Origin: JADGRF01 sp036382515
GTDB taxonomy: Bacteria; Myxococcota_A; Polyangia; Polyangiales; JAFGIB01
Direction of reading: 5' to 3'
Assembly: GCA_036382515.1 (NCBI GenBank)
Contig: DASVHQ010000009.1
Location: forward strand, 62,001-126,000
DNA: 64,000 bases
In this document: piece by piece, positions 37,709-46,143 of the stretch
How the letters are laid out: each line of letters begins with the position of its first letter
Position numbering within the stretch: the stretch's first letter is position 1
Program-made: the position numbers and the translations under genes
The notes under the pieces: generated by a model
Told to the model about the DNA's origin: nothing
Seen by the model: only the letters and a program-made list of their open reading frames with translations
Databases searched by the model: none

Positions 37709-37885
37709 ATGCTGTGTCCGCGTTGTGGAGAAGAGGTCGACGAGCTGCAGACCGTCAACGCTGGCGGCAAGCGCAAGCGCGTCTGCGAAGACTGCGTCAG
37801 CCAGCTTCAAGAACAAGCTGAAATCGCGGACGAGGCGACGTCCGCGATGAAGGGCATGATGGAGTACAAAGGGGGCAAGCGCTGA
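37709..37885 (+). CDS. 58-residue zinc-binding microprotein
   Basis: A short gene with a strong ribosome-binding site (GGGAGG) before ATG 37709. The protein begins MLCPRCGEEVDEL and has VCEDCVSQL, so two CxxC pairs form a likely zinc ribbon, followed by a charged helical tail ending KGGKR. Such small ribbons often act as adaptor or nucleic-acid-binding proteins. It lies 36 bases after the preceding stop, probably in the same transcript. Function unknown. Confidence 0.75.
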   Translation: MLCPRCGEEVDELQTVNAGGKRKRVCEDCVSQLQEQAEIADEATSAMKGMMEYKGGKR

Positions 37886-37909
37886 AACCGCGCTGACGCC
37901 CCGTGGGCT

Positions 37910-38218
37910 TCACAGGCTACGCAGGCGCTTCTGCACGCTCGCCTTCACCTTGCGCGACGCCGGCTTCGCCGGGAACTCACGCTCTTGCTTGGTGAAGGGG
38001 TCGAGGCCCTTGCGCGCGGGCTGCGCCGGCACCTCCTTGACCTTGAGCTTGATCAGGTCCGGCAACACGAACTCGCCGGGACCCTTCTCGCCGAGCTCGC
38101 GTTCCACGAGCGAGAGCAGCTCAGTCAGCAAGCTCTGCACCCCTTTCTTATCCACGCCGGTCTTCTCTGAGAGCTCCGTGATGATCTGCGCCTTGCTCAT
38201 GCGCTTGTCGGTGGCCAT
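37910..38218 (-). CDS. HU/IHF-family DNA-binding protein
   Basis: A 102-residue protein with the HU-like pattern: MSKAQIITELSEKTGVDKKG near the start, then GEFVLPDLIKLKVKEVPAQP and KGLDPFTKQEREFPAKPASRK, where the Pro-containing beta arm contacts DNA. The longer arm and the Pro-Ala-Arg-Lys stretch fit the viral-histone-like/HU-like subgroup seen in proteobacteria. ATG 38218 is set by AAGGAGG at ideal spacing. The C-terminus is very basic. It converges with the zinc microprotein. Confidence 0.85.
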   Translation of the reverse strand: MATDKRMSKAQIITELSEKTGVDKKGVQSLLTELLSLVERELGEKGPGEFVLPDLIKLKVKEVPAQPARKGLDPFTKQEREFPAKPASRKVKASVQKRLRSL

Positions 38219-38569
38219 GCGGATCCTCCTTGGGGGCGTCGGGCTGCTGGGCGGCGCCCCAGGGGGGTGCGCCGCGTGACCGGGAGGTAAGCACGCCGGT
38301 GGTGGCCAAAACAAGCAGGATTGCGCGAGGATGCGCAGCCGCCGGCCGACCGACGCGCGAACCACCGCGCTGGCAGAACCGGCTCGGGCCAGCCCCCGAG
38401 ACGTCTGAACCTGGCCGGAAACCGAGCGCTGCGGGGACCGCGGCCGAGCGCGTGACACACAATCTATCCACAGCGCCGACAGGCTCTGGACTCCGGGCCG
38501 CGCGGACACCGAGCCGCATCTCAGCCAAGCGCCCAACCCATCGATATCACGTGTGTTTAACAGGAACAA
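38219..38569. other. Intergenic region with a 5'-UTR hairpin of the HU-like gene
   Basis: About 350 bases between the HU-like start and the ybeY stop, both minus strand. A strong inverted repeat GCGGCGC (38251-38257) and GCGCCGC (38269-38275), extended by CCC/GGG pairing, lies 33 bases before the HU-like ATG, where it could regulate translation or mRNA stability. The rest shows no gene. A second short hairpin (CAGCCG/CGGCTG) overlaps the ybeY end. Confidence 0.5.
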
Positions 38570-39100
38570 TCAGCCGCGGCGAGCGGCTGATCCACGGGCC
38601 TGGTGGGCCGGTGGCAACGGGCTTGTCCACCCACGCCGGCCGCGGCCGGCTAACCCGGCCGCCATCAGCAAGTGGGCTCGGGCCATCATCCGGCGCTCGG
38701 CCGCCCGCGTGGGGTGATCCTGGCCCAAGAGGTGCAGTAGACCGTGGGCAAGCAGCAGGCAGATCTCCAGCTCCGGCGGCCAGCGATGGCTACGAGCCTG
38801 GCGCCGCGCGGTGGGCAGCGCGATCGCAATGTCCCCGAGTGCCGGCTGCGCCGTCACCATCGGTCGGCCCTCGCCCAACGCAAAGGCCAGCACGTCGGTG
38901 GGCCGATCGAGCTTGCGATGCGCGTGGTTCAGCTGTCGCATCACACGGTCGTCACACAGCAATACGGAGAGCTCGCTGTGCGTGAGCTGCAGCGCGCGCA
39001 GCATGCGCCGCGCGTGCGACGCCACTTGCTTGCACTGCGCGCTCGCAGCGCGGTCGCGTGCGCCTTCGTAGCGAACCAGCACGGCCATCGGCGGCAGCAT
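38570..39100 (-). CDS. ybeY: Endoribonuclease YbeY (rRNA maturation)
   Basis: A 176-residue metallo-RNase. The zinc-binding motif is LAHGLLHLLGQDHPTRAAERRM with three His in the H-x3-H-x5-H arrangement, and the LNHAHRKLDRPTDVLAFAL stretch is typical. The first ATG is at 39100; a GTG at 39109 is possible. The C-terminus has an extra 25-residue Arg/Gly tail absent in most homologues. It is divergent from accC. Confidence 0.92.
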   Translation of the reverse strand: MLPPMAVLVRYEGARDRAASAQCKQVASHARRMLRALQLTHSELSVLLCDDRVMRQLNHAHRKLDRPTDVLAFALGEGRPMVTAQPALGDIAIALPTARRQARSHRWPPELEICLLLAHGLLHLLGQDHPTRAAERRMMARAHLLMAAGLAGRGRRGWTSPLPPAHQARGSAARRG

Positions 39101-39199
39101 GGCGAGCACGTCCGCAGCGCGTCAAGCTCCGCTCGCGCTTCCCACTGCCACTCGACGCGAGTAACCTCGCCTGTTCGCGGCAACTCAAGAAGGACGACC

Positions 39200-40594
39200 A
39201 TGTTCGAGAAAATCCTGATCGCCAATCGCGGCGAAATCGCGGTTCGTGTCGCACGCACCTGCGAGCGCCTCGGCATCGCGACGGTGGCGGTGTGCAGCGA
39301 CATCGAGCAAGACAGCCTGCACGCGCAGACCTGCGACGAGGTCGTGTGCGTCGGGACTGCTCGCGTCCAGGACTCGTACCTCAACCAGGAAGCCATCCTC
39401 GAGGCAGCGAAGAAGACCGGCGCGCAGGCCATCCATCCTGGCTACGGCCTCTTGAGCGAGAACCCTGGCTTCGTGCGTGCGGTCGAAGCGGCCGGGATCA
39501 CGTTCATCGGGCCGAGCGCGGAGTCGATCGAGCTATTCGGCGACAAGCTGCGTTCGCGAACGCTCGCCGTGCAAACGGGCGTGCGCGTCATCCCCGGCTG
39601 CGACGAACCGCTGACCGACGCAGCGATGGCGCATGCCCAAGCTGCGGCGCTGGGCTACCCGGTGCTGGTCAAGGCTGCAGCTGGCGGCGGCGGCATCGGC
39701 ATGCAGATCGTCCACGAGGAAGAACAACTCGAGAAGGCGATGGAAACTTGTCGCAACCGGGCGAAGTCGGCGTTCGGTGACGACCGCATCTACCTGGAGA
39801 GCTACATCGATCGACCGCGCCACATCGAGGTGCAGATCATCGCGGACCGTGCCGGCAACCAACTGGCCCTGGGCGAGCGCGAGTGCAGCATCCAGCGCCG
39901 GCATCAGAAGGTGATCGAGGAGTCGCCTGCGCCGGCTCTGGTGTTCGGCCGGGGCGGCGACGACAAGCGCCTGGCGCTCTTCGACGCAGCGTTGCGCATC
40001 GCCAAAGAAGCCAACTACTACAGTACCGGCACCGCCGAGTTCATCCTCGATGCAGAGGGCCGTTTCTACTTTCTGGAGTGGAACCCGCGGCTGCAGGTCG
40101 AGCACGCGGTCACCGAGATGTGCACGGGCCTCGACCTGGTGGAGTTGCAGCTGCGCATCGCAGCGGGCGAACCTTTGCCGAAGGAGGCATTGCGCGCCGA
40201 GCCACGCGGACACGCCATGGAGGCGCGCCTGTACGCGGAGGACCCGGACAAGGGTTTCCTGCCACGCCCCGGCGAGGTCACGACGTTGCGCTGGCCGCCG
40301 CTTGCGCCAGGTGCGTTTCGGGTCGACTCCGGAGTCGCACCGGGCTCGAAGGTCACACCGTATTATGATCCGCTGGTAGCCAAGCTCGTCAGCTTCGGCG
40401 CCACACGCCACCAGGCGCTGCTCACGCTCGACCGCGTGCTTGCCGAGACCGAGATCGAGCCGCTCACCACCAACGTGGCGTTCCTGCGCGAGGTCCTCGC
40501 GCACGATTCGTTTCGCGCCGGCCAGTACGACACCGACTTCACGCAGCGCGTGATCGCGGAACGCGCCGAGACTCCGAGCGAACCCACGACCTAG
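39200..40594 (+). CDS. accC: Biotin carboxylase AccC
   Basis: A 464-residue ATP-grasp enzyme that carboxylates biotin for acetyl-CoA (or a related acyl-CoA) carboxylase. The N-terminus KILIANRGEIAVRVARTC, the glycine-rich AAAGGGGIGMQIVHEEEQL, the catalytic ERECSIQRRHQKVIEE stretch and FLEWNPRLQVEHAVTE are all present. Length matches AccC without fused carrier. RBS AAGGA precedes ATG 39200. A separate biotin carrier is encoded at 63338. Which acyl-CoA is used cannot be told. Confidence 0.94.
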   Translation: MFEKILIANRGEIAVRVARTCERLGIATVAVCSDIEQDSLHAQTCDEVVCVGTARVQDSYLNQEAILEAAKKTGAQAIHPGYGLLSENPGFVRAVEAAGITFIGPSAESIELFGDKLRSRTLAVQTGVRVIPGCDEPLTDAAMAHAQAAALGYPVLVKAAAGGGGIGMQIVHEEEQLEKAMETCRNRAKSAFGDDRIYLESYIDRPRHIEVQIIADRAGNQLALGERECSIQRRHQKVIEESPAPALVFGRGGDDKRLALFDAALRIAKEANYYSTGTAEFILDAEGRFYFLEWNPRLQVEHAVTEMCTGLDLVELQLRIAAGEPLPKEALRAEPRGHAMEARLYAEDPDKGFLPRPGEVTTLRWPPLAPGAFRVDSGVAPGSKVTPYYDPLVAKLVSFGATRHQALLTLDRVLAETEIEPLTTNVAFLREVLAHDSFRAGQYDTDFTQRVIAERAETPSEPTT

Positions 40595-40612
40595 CGCGAG
40601 ACGCACTCCGAC

Positions 40613-40629
40613 GCCGGACCCGGTCCGGC
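40613..40629. terminator. GC-rich hairpin between convergent accC and eno
   Basis: GCCGGACC and GGTCCGGC form a near-perfect inverted repeat with almost no loop, between two convergent stops. No U tract follows in either direction, so intrinsic termination is doubtful; it may aid factor-dependent or bidirectional ending. Confidence 0.3.
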
Positions 40630-40658
40630 CATCGAAGTGCGCCGTGTGTACCTTCGTT

Positions 40659-41939
40659 TCAGCCGCAAGCCAGCGTCGTGCGTCCCGCGTAGAGCGCGGC
40701 CGAGCCCAGCTCTTCCTCGATGCGCAAGAGCTGGTTGTACTTCGCGATGCGCTCGGAGCGCGACGCCGAGCCAGTCTTGATCTGACCGGCACCCGTGGCC
40801 ACTGCGAGGTCGGCGATGAAGGTGTCCTCGGTCTCGCCGCTGCGGTGCGAGACGATCGACGAATAGTCGTTGAGAGCCGCGAGCTCCATGGCCTCGAGCG
40901 TCTCGGTCACGGTGCCAATCTGGTTCACCTTGATGAGGATCGAGTTGGCGACCTCGCGCTCGATGCCCTGCTGCAGCCGGCGCGTGTTGGTCACGAACAG
41001 ATCATCGCCCACCAGCTGCACGCGATCGCCGAGCGCGTCCGTCAGCTTCTTCCAGCCGTCCCAGTCGTCCTCGGCGAAACCATCTTCGATCGACACGATC
41101 GGATACTTCGAGCACAGCTCAGCGTAGATCGAGACCAAGCCGGCGGCATCGACTTCCTTCTTGTCGAAGGTGTAGCGCTTCTTCTGCTTGTCGTAGAACT
41201 CGCTCGACGCGGCATCGAGCGCGATCGCGATGTCCTCACCCGGGCGATAGCCAGCCTTCTCGATCGCGCGGATGACCATGCGAATCGCGCCCTCGTTGGT
41301 CTCGATGCGCGGTGCGAAGCCGCCTTCGTCGCCCACCGAGGTCGCGAGGTTGTCCTTCTTGAGCAAGCCCTTGAGCGCGTGAAACGTCTCGACGCCCGCG
41401 CGCAGAGCCTCGGAGAAGCTGCTTGCCCCCACGGGCACGAGCATGAACTCCTGCACTTCGAGGCCGTTGTCCGCGTGCTGACCACCGTTGATCACGTTCA
41501 TCATCGGCGTCGGCAAGATGCGCGCGCGCGCACCACCGAGGTAGCGCCACAGGGGCAAGCCCACGGCGTTGGCGGCTGCACGAGACACGGCCATCGACAC
41601 GCCGAGAATGGCGTTGGCGCCGAGCTTCGACTTGTTCTCCGTTCCGTCGAGCGCGATCATCAGGCGATCGACCTCGGCCTGCGCGAGCGCGTCATGGCCC
41701 AGGAGCTCCGGCCCGATGGACTCGACCACGTTGCGTACGGCACGGGTGACGCCCTTGCCCAGGTAGCGCTTGGGCTCCTCGTCGCGCAGCTCGTGAGCTT
41801 CGTGCTCGCCGGTCGAAGCGCCGGACGGAACCGCCGCAACGCCGATTGCTCCACCCTCGAGCTCGACCTCGACTTCGATCGTCGGGTTACCTCGTGAGTC
41901 CAGGATTTCACGGGCGTGGACTTCGGCAATGCTGGTCAT
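40659..41939 (-). CDS. eno: Enolase
   Basis: A 426-residue glycolytic enzyme. It has HAREILDSRGNPTIEVEVEL at the start, GDEGGFAPRIETNEG, SIEDGFAEDDWDGW with metal ligands, and LIKVNQIGTVTETLEA. The ATG at 41939 follows a short spacer; the upstream ATG at 41960 adds seven non-conserved residues. It is transcribed towards accC. Confidence 0.96.
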   Translation of the reverse strand: MTSIAEVHAREILDSRGNPTIEVEVELEGGAIGVAAVPSGASTGEHEAHELRDEEPKRYLGKGVTRAVRNVVESIGPELLGHDALAQAEVDRLMIALDGTENKSKLGANAILGVSMAVSRAAANAVGLPLWRYLGGARARILPTPMMNVINGGQHADNGLEVQEFMLVPVGASSFSEALRAGVETFHALKGLLKKDNLATSVGDEGGFAPRIETNEGAIRMVIRAIEKAGYRPGEDIAIALDAASSEFYDKQKKRYTFDKKEVDAAGLVSIYAELCSKYPIVSIEDGFAEDDWDGWKKLTDALGDRVQLVGDDLFVTNTRRLQQGIEREVANSILIKVNQIGTVTETLEAMELAALNDYSSIVSHRSGETEDTFIADLAVATGAGQIKTGSASRSERIAKYNQLLRIEEELGSAALYAGRTTLACG

Positions 41940-42221
41940 CGGGGCAGCTCCTTGTGGCAAGGGGAAGGTGAGTTGGCGAGGCGACGCACCGCAGCGGTGC
42001 GAGGCTCACGCGGTCGGCTCTTAGCGGCGGGCTGGCGAAAACTCAAGAGCCGCGGCAGCCGCGCCGACCGAGCGCTTGCGATCCATCTGCCAGGTGGCAA
42101 CGGGGCATGCTGACGAGCCGCGAATCCGGAGTCCGCAGCCACAGCCGAGGCACCACGGATCGAGCTACCGCGCTCGCCGCGCTCAACGCCTGGCGAGTTT
42201 CAGCGCCGGAGCCCGCGTGCC

Positions 42222-42237
42222 GTGACACGGATGTCAC
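42222..42237. promoter_or_regulatory. 16-bp palindrome GTGACACGGATGTCAC
   Basis: Perfect inverted repeat of six bases around CGGA, with a further half-site GTGTCACG about 20 bases to the right. It resembles a dimeric regulator site. The GTGA-N8-TCAC spacing differs from CRP/FNR sites (N6), so no known regulator is assigned. Confidence 0.4.
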
Positions 42238-42449
42238 ACCCCTGTCTCCTGCCGCGCGTGTCACGAAATCGCCGCCGAAGTTTAAATGCCTGCAATTTCG
42301 ATAGCTTGGTGGATTTTGAGCCAGCTTCTTGCCGGTCGGCCCGGTGCTTGCATAGAGTCCGCTCGCAGTAGACCACTTGAACAAGGGCCGCCTCCAGGGG
42401 ATCGAGTGGTCGAAACGAGAGCGCAGTATGGCCCTGAACACGAAATGAC

Positions 42450-42477
42450 TTGATATCGGGACGCCGGGGCTTATAAA
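42450..42477 (+). promoter_or_regulatory. Sigma-70-like promoter for the 42576 lipoprotein
   Basis: TTGATA (42450-42455) and TATAAA (42472-42477) separated by 16 bases; both hexamers are close to consensus and stand out in GC-rich sequence. Transcription would begin near 42484, giving a leader of about 90 bases before the lipoprotein ATG. Confidence 0.55.
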
Positions 42478-42507
42478 CGCCCGTCGATTTTCTGGATAAT
42501 GACCAAC

Positions 42508-42534
42508 ACGGGGAAATAGAATCGTCCCCGTTTT
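42508..42534 (+). terminator. Leader hairpin with U tract, possible attenuator
   Basis: ACGGGGA and TCCCCGT form a 7-bp stem around a 10-base loop, directly followed by TTTT. It lies between the proposed promoter and the lipoprotein ribosome-binding site, so it may cause premature termination (attenuation). Alternatively it ends a short upstream RNA. Confidence 0.45.
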
Positions 42535-42575
42535 AGACCAGGCTCCGCGGGAAGCGGAGCGCGCAGGAGGAACTG

Positions 42576-42851
42576 ATGAAGGTGCTTGGAATGAAGTTCG
42601 TAATGGTCGCTTGCCTTGCCGTCGCCTTGTCGGCGGTCGGCTGCAAGAGTGACAAGAAGACCCCCGCGACCCCGGACGCCGGCGGTTCGGATGCCGGCGG
42701 TCAGGTCGACAGCGGCATCACGGTGAAGACCGACAGCGGCACCACAACGACCGACAGCGGCACCGTGCAGGTGGACTCCGGCACCGTGCAGGTGGACTCC
42801 GGCACCGTCGGCGACGGCGGTTCGGACGACGCTGGCCACGACGCAGGCTGA
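42576..42851 (+). CDS. Small Asp/Ser/Thr-rich repeat lipoprotein
   Basis: A 91-residue lipoprotein: signal peptide and lipobox ending SAVGC at residue 23, then a low-complexity region of Asp, Ser, Gly, Thr and Val with a repeated TVQVDSG unit coded by 21-bp repeats (42764-42805). The start ATG 42576 has a strong AGGAGG site. No folded domain is apparent; it may serve as an abundant surface-exposed or spacer lipoprotein. A terminator follows. Confidence 0.82.
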   Translation: MKVLGMKFVMVACLAVALSAVGCKSDKKTPATPDAGGSDAGGQVDSGITVKTDSGTTTTDSGTVQVDSGTVQVDSGTVGDGGSDDAGHDAG

Positions 42852-42873
42852 GCCTAGCGCGATACAACGGTAG

Positions 42874-42905
42874 AAGGCGGGCGAGCGAAAGCTCCCCGCC
42901 TTTTG
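42874..42905 (+). terminator. Intrinsic terminator of the small lipoprotein gene
   Basis: A GC-rich stem (AAGGCGG paired with CCGCCTT, with GAGC/GCTC closing a GAAA loop) followed by a T-rich tract TTTTGCTTCTT. It starts 22 bases after the lipoprotein stop. Confidence 0.88.
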
Positions 42906-42964
42906 CTTCTTAACCGGCCGCGCTCGGCCGACCGCGGCCCTGCGGATGCGACCGCACCGCTCGA

Positions 42965-43465
42965 CTACGCTCTCGCGGCGCTCTTGAGCGCGCGTAGGAC
43001 CTTGGCCGCCTCAGGACGCTGCAGCGGTCCGTCGTACAGGCCGACGAGCTCCTCGAACGAGCGTTCGTAGCCCGCGCTGCCGCGCGCCGCGGCCGCGAGC
43101 TGACGCCACAGGATGCGCTCGAGCGCGCGGTACTTGGTGCCCTGCCGCAACGCAGCGGAAAGCAGGCCAATGCCCTCGACGTCCGCGGGGTACAGACGCT
43201 CGGCACGCAGCGCGTAGCTGGCCGCGAGCTCCGGGCGTTTCAGCTCTTGCAGCGCGATCATCGCGGCCTCGCGCAAGGCCGCGGCGCGAGCTGCCGGAGT
43301 GGCGCCTCGATCCGCTGCCTTGCGCTTGGCTGCGCCGATGCGCTGGTGAGCCGCGCGAAAGCTTTCATCGCCCCCGATCCGCGGCACCAACATCTTGGCC
43401 AGCAGATAGATGAAGAACGCGCTGCCCGCGCCGAGCATCAGCAGGCTTTGCAGGTCGGTCTTCAT
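42965..43465 (-). CDS. Membrane-anchored TPR-like protein
   Basis: A 166-residue protein. One N-terminal membrane helix (LLMLGAGSAFFIYLLAKMLV) is followed by a helical domain of about 110 residues with TPR-like spacing (AAALREAAMIALQELKRPEL, then ASYALRAERLYPADVEGIG). It overlaps the preceding phosphodiesterase gene by four bases (ATGA), so the two are coupled and likely act together at the inner membrane. Function unknown. Confidence 0.72.
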   Translation of the reverse strand: MKTDLQSLLMLGAGSAFFIYLLAKMLVPRIGGDESFRAAHQRIGAAKRKAADRGATPAARAAALREAAMIALQELKRPELAASYALRAERLYPADVEGIGLLSAALRQGTKYRALERILWRQLAAAARGSAGYERSFEELVGLYDGPLQRPEAAKVLRALKSAARA

Positions 43466-45519
43466 GGCAGTGGCGCCGCAAGCACGGATTTCCCCGTGTA
43501 CTGCGCGAGCGCAGGCTGGCCGAAGTAGGCGTGGGCCGTCGGTGCGAAGTCGACGATGCTGGGAGACTCTCGGGCGATCGAGCGGTTGCTGATCAAGATG
43601 CCCGAGGTGTCTGCGACGTCACTCGCCGCGTGATCGCCGCTCCACTTCTTGTCGTTGTCGGCGAACATGGCCTTGGGCACGCCACCGAGGATCGTTTCCC
43701 AGCTCGTGCGGTAGTTCTCGGCGAAGGCGATCTGCATGTCGGGGGCATCGCTCGCGCGCGCGCCACCGAAGACCTTCGCGCCAGCGTAGACTTGGCCCAC
43801 GACTTGGGCTCCGCCGCGTTCCTTGTCGCGCAGCGCGACGAGGCCATCGTGGATCTGTTGAACGAGCGCGGCGACCTCGCCACGCTGCACGATGCCATCG
43901 CGCTCGCGCCCTGCGAGGTTCAGGTAGATCTGCCCCGTGCCCACGGCGTAGGCCTTGGTCTTGCTCCAGTCGACGTCGATCAGGAACTCGCGGTTGGAGT
44001 TGGTGGCGCCGTCCTTGAGCGTGAGCAGGCCCTGCTCGCGGAGCCACTGATTCACGTGCAGACCACGGCGGTAGTTGTGGAAGCCGTGGTCGGAGAGGAT
44101 GAGCAAAGTGTCGTCAGCGCCGAGCTTGGGCAGCACCTGGGCCACGGTGGCATCCATGCGCTCGTACTCGTGCTCGATGGCGTTGCCGACCTTCTTGGCG
44201 AGCGCGGCATCGTAGCGCGGGTGCTGCTTGTCCATGAAGCGGTAGAACATGTGGGAGACGCGATCGGTGGCGGTGGACACCCAGATCAGCAGATCCCAGT
44301 CGGGCTTGCCGAGCCGGTCGAGCAGCATCTGGCGACGGTCTTTCTCGATCGCGTCCATGTCGGCGAGGAAGGCTTCGTCGTCGACGACCTCGGCGTTCAG
44401 GGCACTTGTGTCGTGGTCCCAGCCGACGCTCTTGTAGAAGTGGCCGAGCTCGTCGGCGATCTGGCCGGAGAACGCGCGCGGATACGAGAACGGGGCGTAG
44501 GGGTCACGTGGATGGAAGCCGATCGGCGTGATGAACAGGCGCGTCTTCTTGCCGGCTTCGAGCGCGAGCACCTTCAAGATGCCTTTCACGTGCACGCTGT
44601 CGTGCGCGAACTCGACCTCGACAAAGTCGCTCCACTGCTTGGGCGCGAGGGCCAGCGTCTTGCCAGCGAGCGTGACTGAGAGGCCCGCCGTGGGCGTGCC
44701 GAGCTTCACATCGACCGGCAACTTCATGCGCTCTTCGCTGCCGGGGATGGTCGGGCCCTCGAGCTCGAAGTGGCCGGCGCCGGCTTGCATCACGAGCTTC
44801 AGCATCACGCCGCCGCCCGGCGGGTGCTTCAGCTGGTCGTCGGTGACGTCGGTGCCGACATAGGTGAAGGTGCTGTTGGTCTCGCGCAGATCCGGAACGC
44901 CCAGACCGCTGAGCATGCGGCCGTCGCGCATGGGGTCGGGGGGAAACGAGTACGGCACGTTGATCGCCACCACGCGCACGCCGGCGTTGCCGAGCGTCTG
45001 CCAGAACGGCGTGCCGGTGCGCAGGTTGCGCGCCACAGGCGGTCCAGCCGGCTGAACCTCGAACGAGGTAGTCGCGACGCTGAGCAAGATCGGGGTACCC
45101 GTGGGCGTTGGGTTCAGGCCACGACCGATGAAGTCGAAGATGCCGTGATCGCCGGGCGGGGTACCCGTGGCGAACGACGTCCAGGCCACGGGGGACTGGG
45201 GCGGGTTGGTGGAACCGAGGTGGCGGTAGCCCTTGCCGCCGTCGGCCTCCATCAGCTTCTTGAGCGTGGGCAGCTTGCCGGCCTGCGCCCACTGCTCGAG
45301 CCAGCGCGGATCCACACCGTCGAAGCCGAGCATGATCAGCCGGCCTTTGGCTTTGGGTGCAGGGGCTGCCGCGGCGGCCGACGCGCTGGGCACCGCATTC
45401 GGAGCGGCCGCGGGTTCGGAAGGGCCAACCGGTGGCGTGGCTGGTTTGCCACCGCAGCCGAAGCCGAGCATTGCAAACGCGCAGCAGAGCAGCGCGTACC
45501 AAGAGAAGCGGATCGTCAT
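43462..45519 (-). CDS. Alkaline-phosphatase-superfamily phosphodiesterase lipoprotein
   Basis: A 685-residue secreted lipoprotein (lipobox LGFGC). The catalytic domain begins RLIMLGFDGVDPRWLEQW near residue 61, with the metal Asp in FDGVD and the probable Thr nucleophile in SPVAWTSFATG; later metal ligands are in VSTATDRVSHMFYRFMD and LLILSDHGFHNYRRG. This matches type I phosphodiesterase/nucleotide pyrophosphatase-like enzymes. The natural substrate is unknown. It is coupled to the TPR-like gene by a four-base overlap. Confidence 0.85.
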   Translation of the reverse strand: MTIRFSWYALLCCAFAMLGFGCGGKPATPPVGPSEPAAAPNAVPSASAAAAAPAPKAKGRLIMLGFDGVDPRWLEQWAQAGKLPTLKKLMEADGGKGYRHLGSTNPPQSPVAWTSFATGTPPGDHGIFDFIGRGLNPTPTGTPILLSVATTSFEVQPAGPPVARNLRTGTPFWQTLGNAGVRVVAINVPYSFPPDPMRDGRMLSGLGVPDLRETNSTFTYVGTDVTDDQLKHPPGGGVMLKLVMQAGAGHFELEGPTIPGSEERMKLPVDVKLGTPTAGLSVTLAGKTLALAPKQWSDFVEVEFAHDSVHVKGILKVLALEAGKKTRLFITPIGFHPRDPYAPFSYPRAFSGQIADELGHFYKSVGWDHDTSALNAEVVDDEAFLADMDAIEKDRRQMLLDRLGKPDWDLLIWVSTATDRVSHMFYRFMDKQHPRYDAALAKKVGNAIEHEYERMDATVAQVLPKLGADDTLLILSDHGFHNYRRGLHVNQWLREQGLLTLKDGATNSNREFLIDVDWSKTKAYAVGTGQIYLNLAGRERDGIVQRGEVAALVQQIHDGLVALRDKERGGAQVVGQVYAGAKVFGGARASDAPDMQIAFAENYRTSWETILGGVPKAMFADNDKKWSGDHAASDVADTSGILISNRSIARESPSIVDFAPTAHAYFGQPALAQYTGKSVLAAPLP

Positions 45520-45634
45520 GGGCAGAGAAAATAGGCGTTGCGCGAGGCAGGGTCAAAGGGCTTGGGGGCGGCCGCGAGCGGCTGCGCAACGCTCGCACGA
45601 CGCGGCCGGGCGTTGGCTGGTATACAAGCGGCTG

Positions 45635-46138
45635 ATGACTCCGGCCCTACGCGCACTCGTCGTTTGCATGGCCACGCTGGCTTTGGCCTGTGCGCAGGAG
45701 CACGGACGCATCGGCGACAACCCGGAAGTGAAGCCGGCGGCGCGGGCAGCGCAGCCGCCGGATCCGGACCTGCAAGACGCGCTGGGGCAGGCCGTGAACG
45801 ATGCGGCGGCACGCCATGCTCCGGGCTGGGAGAAGCTCGACAAGCTGTGGCGCGGGCAGCTCGGCACCCGCGAGCGCCAGGACTTCATGGCGGTGCTCGT
45901 GTATGGGCACTGCTATCGATTCATCGGAGTCGGTGGCGCCGGCGTGAGTGATCTGGATCTCGCGCTCTTCGATCCGCACGGCGTCGAGGCGCAGCGCGAC
46001 GTGACGCAGGAGAGCACTGCTGTGCTGGGCGTGGATTCGGCGATCTGCCCGATCGAGCCAGGCGCCTACCGGATCGGCGCGCGCGTCCGGGACGGCGCCG
46101 GGGCGTTCGCCATCGGGCTGTATCGCAGCCAGCAGTGA
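45635..46138 (+). CDS. Small lipoprotein of unknown function
   Basis: A 167-residue protein from ATG 45635, with a signal peptide ending in the lipobox LALAC at residue 19. The mature part has a compact beta-rich C-terminal half (VYGHCYRFIGVGGAGVSDLD, then LALFDPHG and PGAYRIGARV) resembling small carbohydrate-binding-like or PPC-type beta domains found on secreted proteins. Divergent from the phosphodiesterase gene, convergent with the SppA gene. Function unknown. Confidence 0.7.
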   Translation: MTPALRALVVCMATLALACAQEHGRIGDNPEVKPAARAAQPPDPDLQDALGQAVNDAAARHAPGWEKLDKLWRGQLGTRERQDFMAVLVYGHCYRFIGVGGAGVSDLDLALFDPHGVEAQRDVTQESTAVLGVDSAICPIEPGAYRIGARVRDGAGAFAIGLYRSQQ

Positions 46139-46143
46139 CGCGG

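Larger units (their letters stand above)
41940..42575. other. Long intergenic region between divergent eno and a lipoprotein gene
   Basis: About 635 bases without a supported gene. It should hold the eno promoter on the left. It also contains a 16-bp palindrome (42222-42237), a sigma-70-like promoter (42450-42477) and a leader hairpin with U tract (42508-42534), each listed separately. Reading frames here are short and carry no ribosome-binding sites. Confidence 0.5.

Noticed and set aside
40613..40629. Strong intrinsic terminator after accC
   Set aside because: The stem is clear but the loop is too short and no U tract follows, so it is listed only at low confidence.
42222..42237. CRP/FNR binding site
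   Set aside because: The half-sites GTGA and TCAC are eight bases apart instead of six, so it was kept only as an unassigned palindrome.
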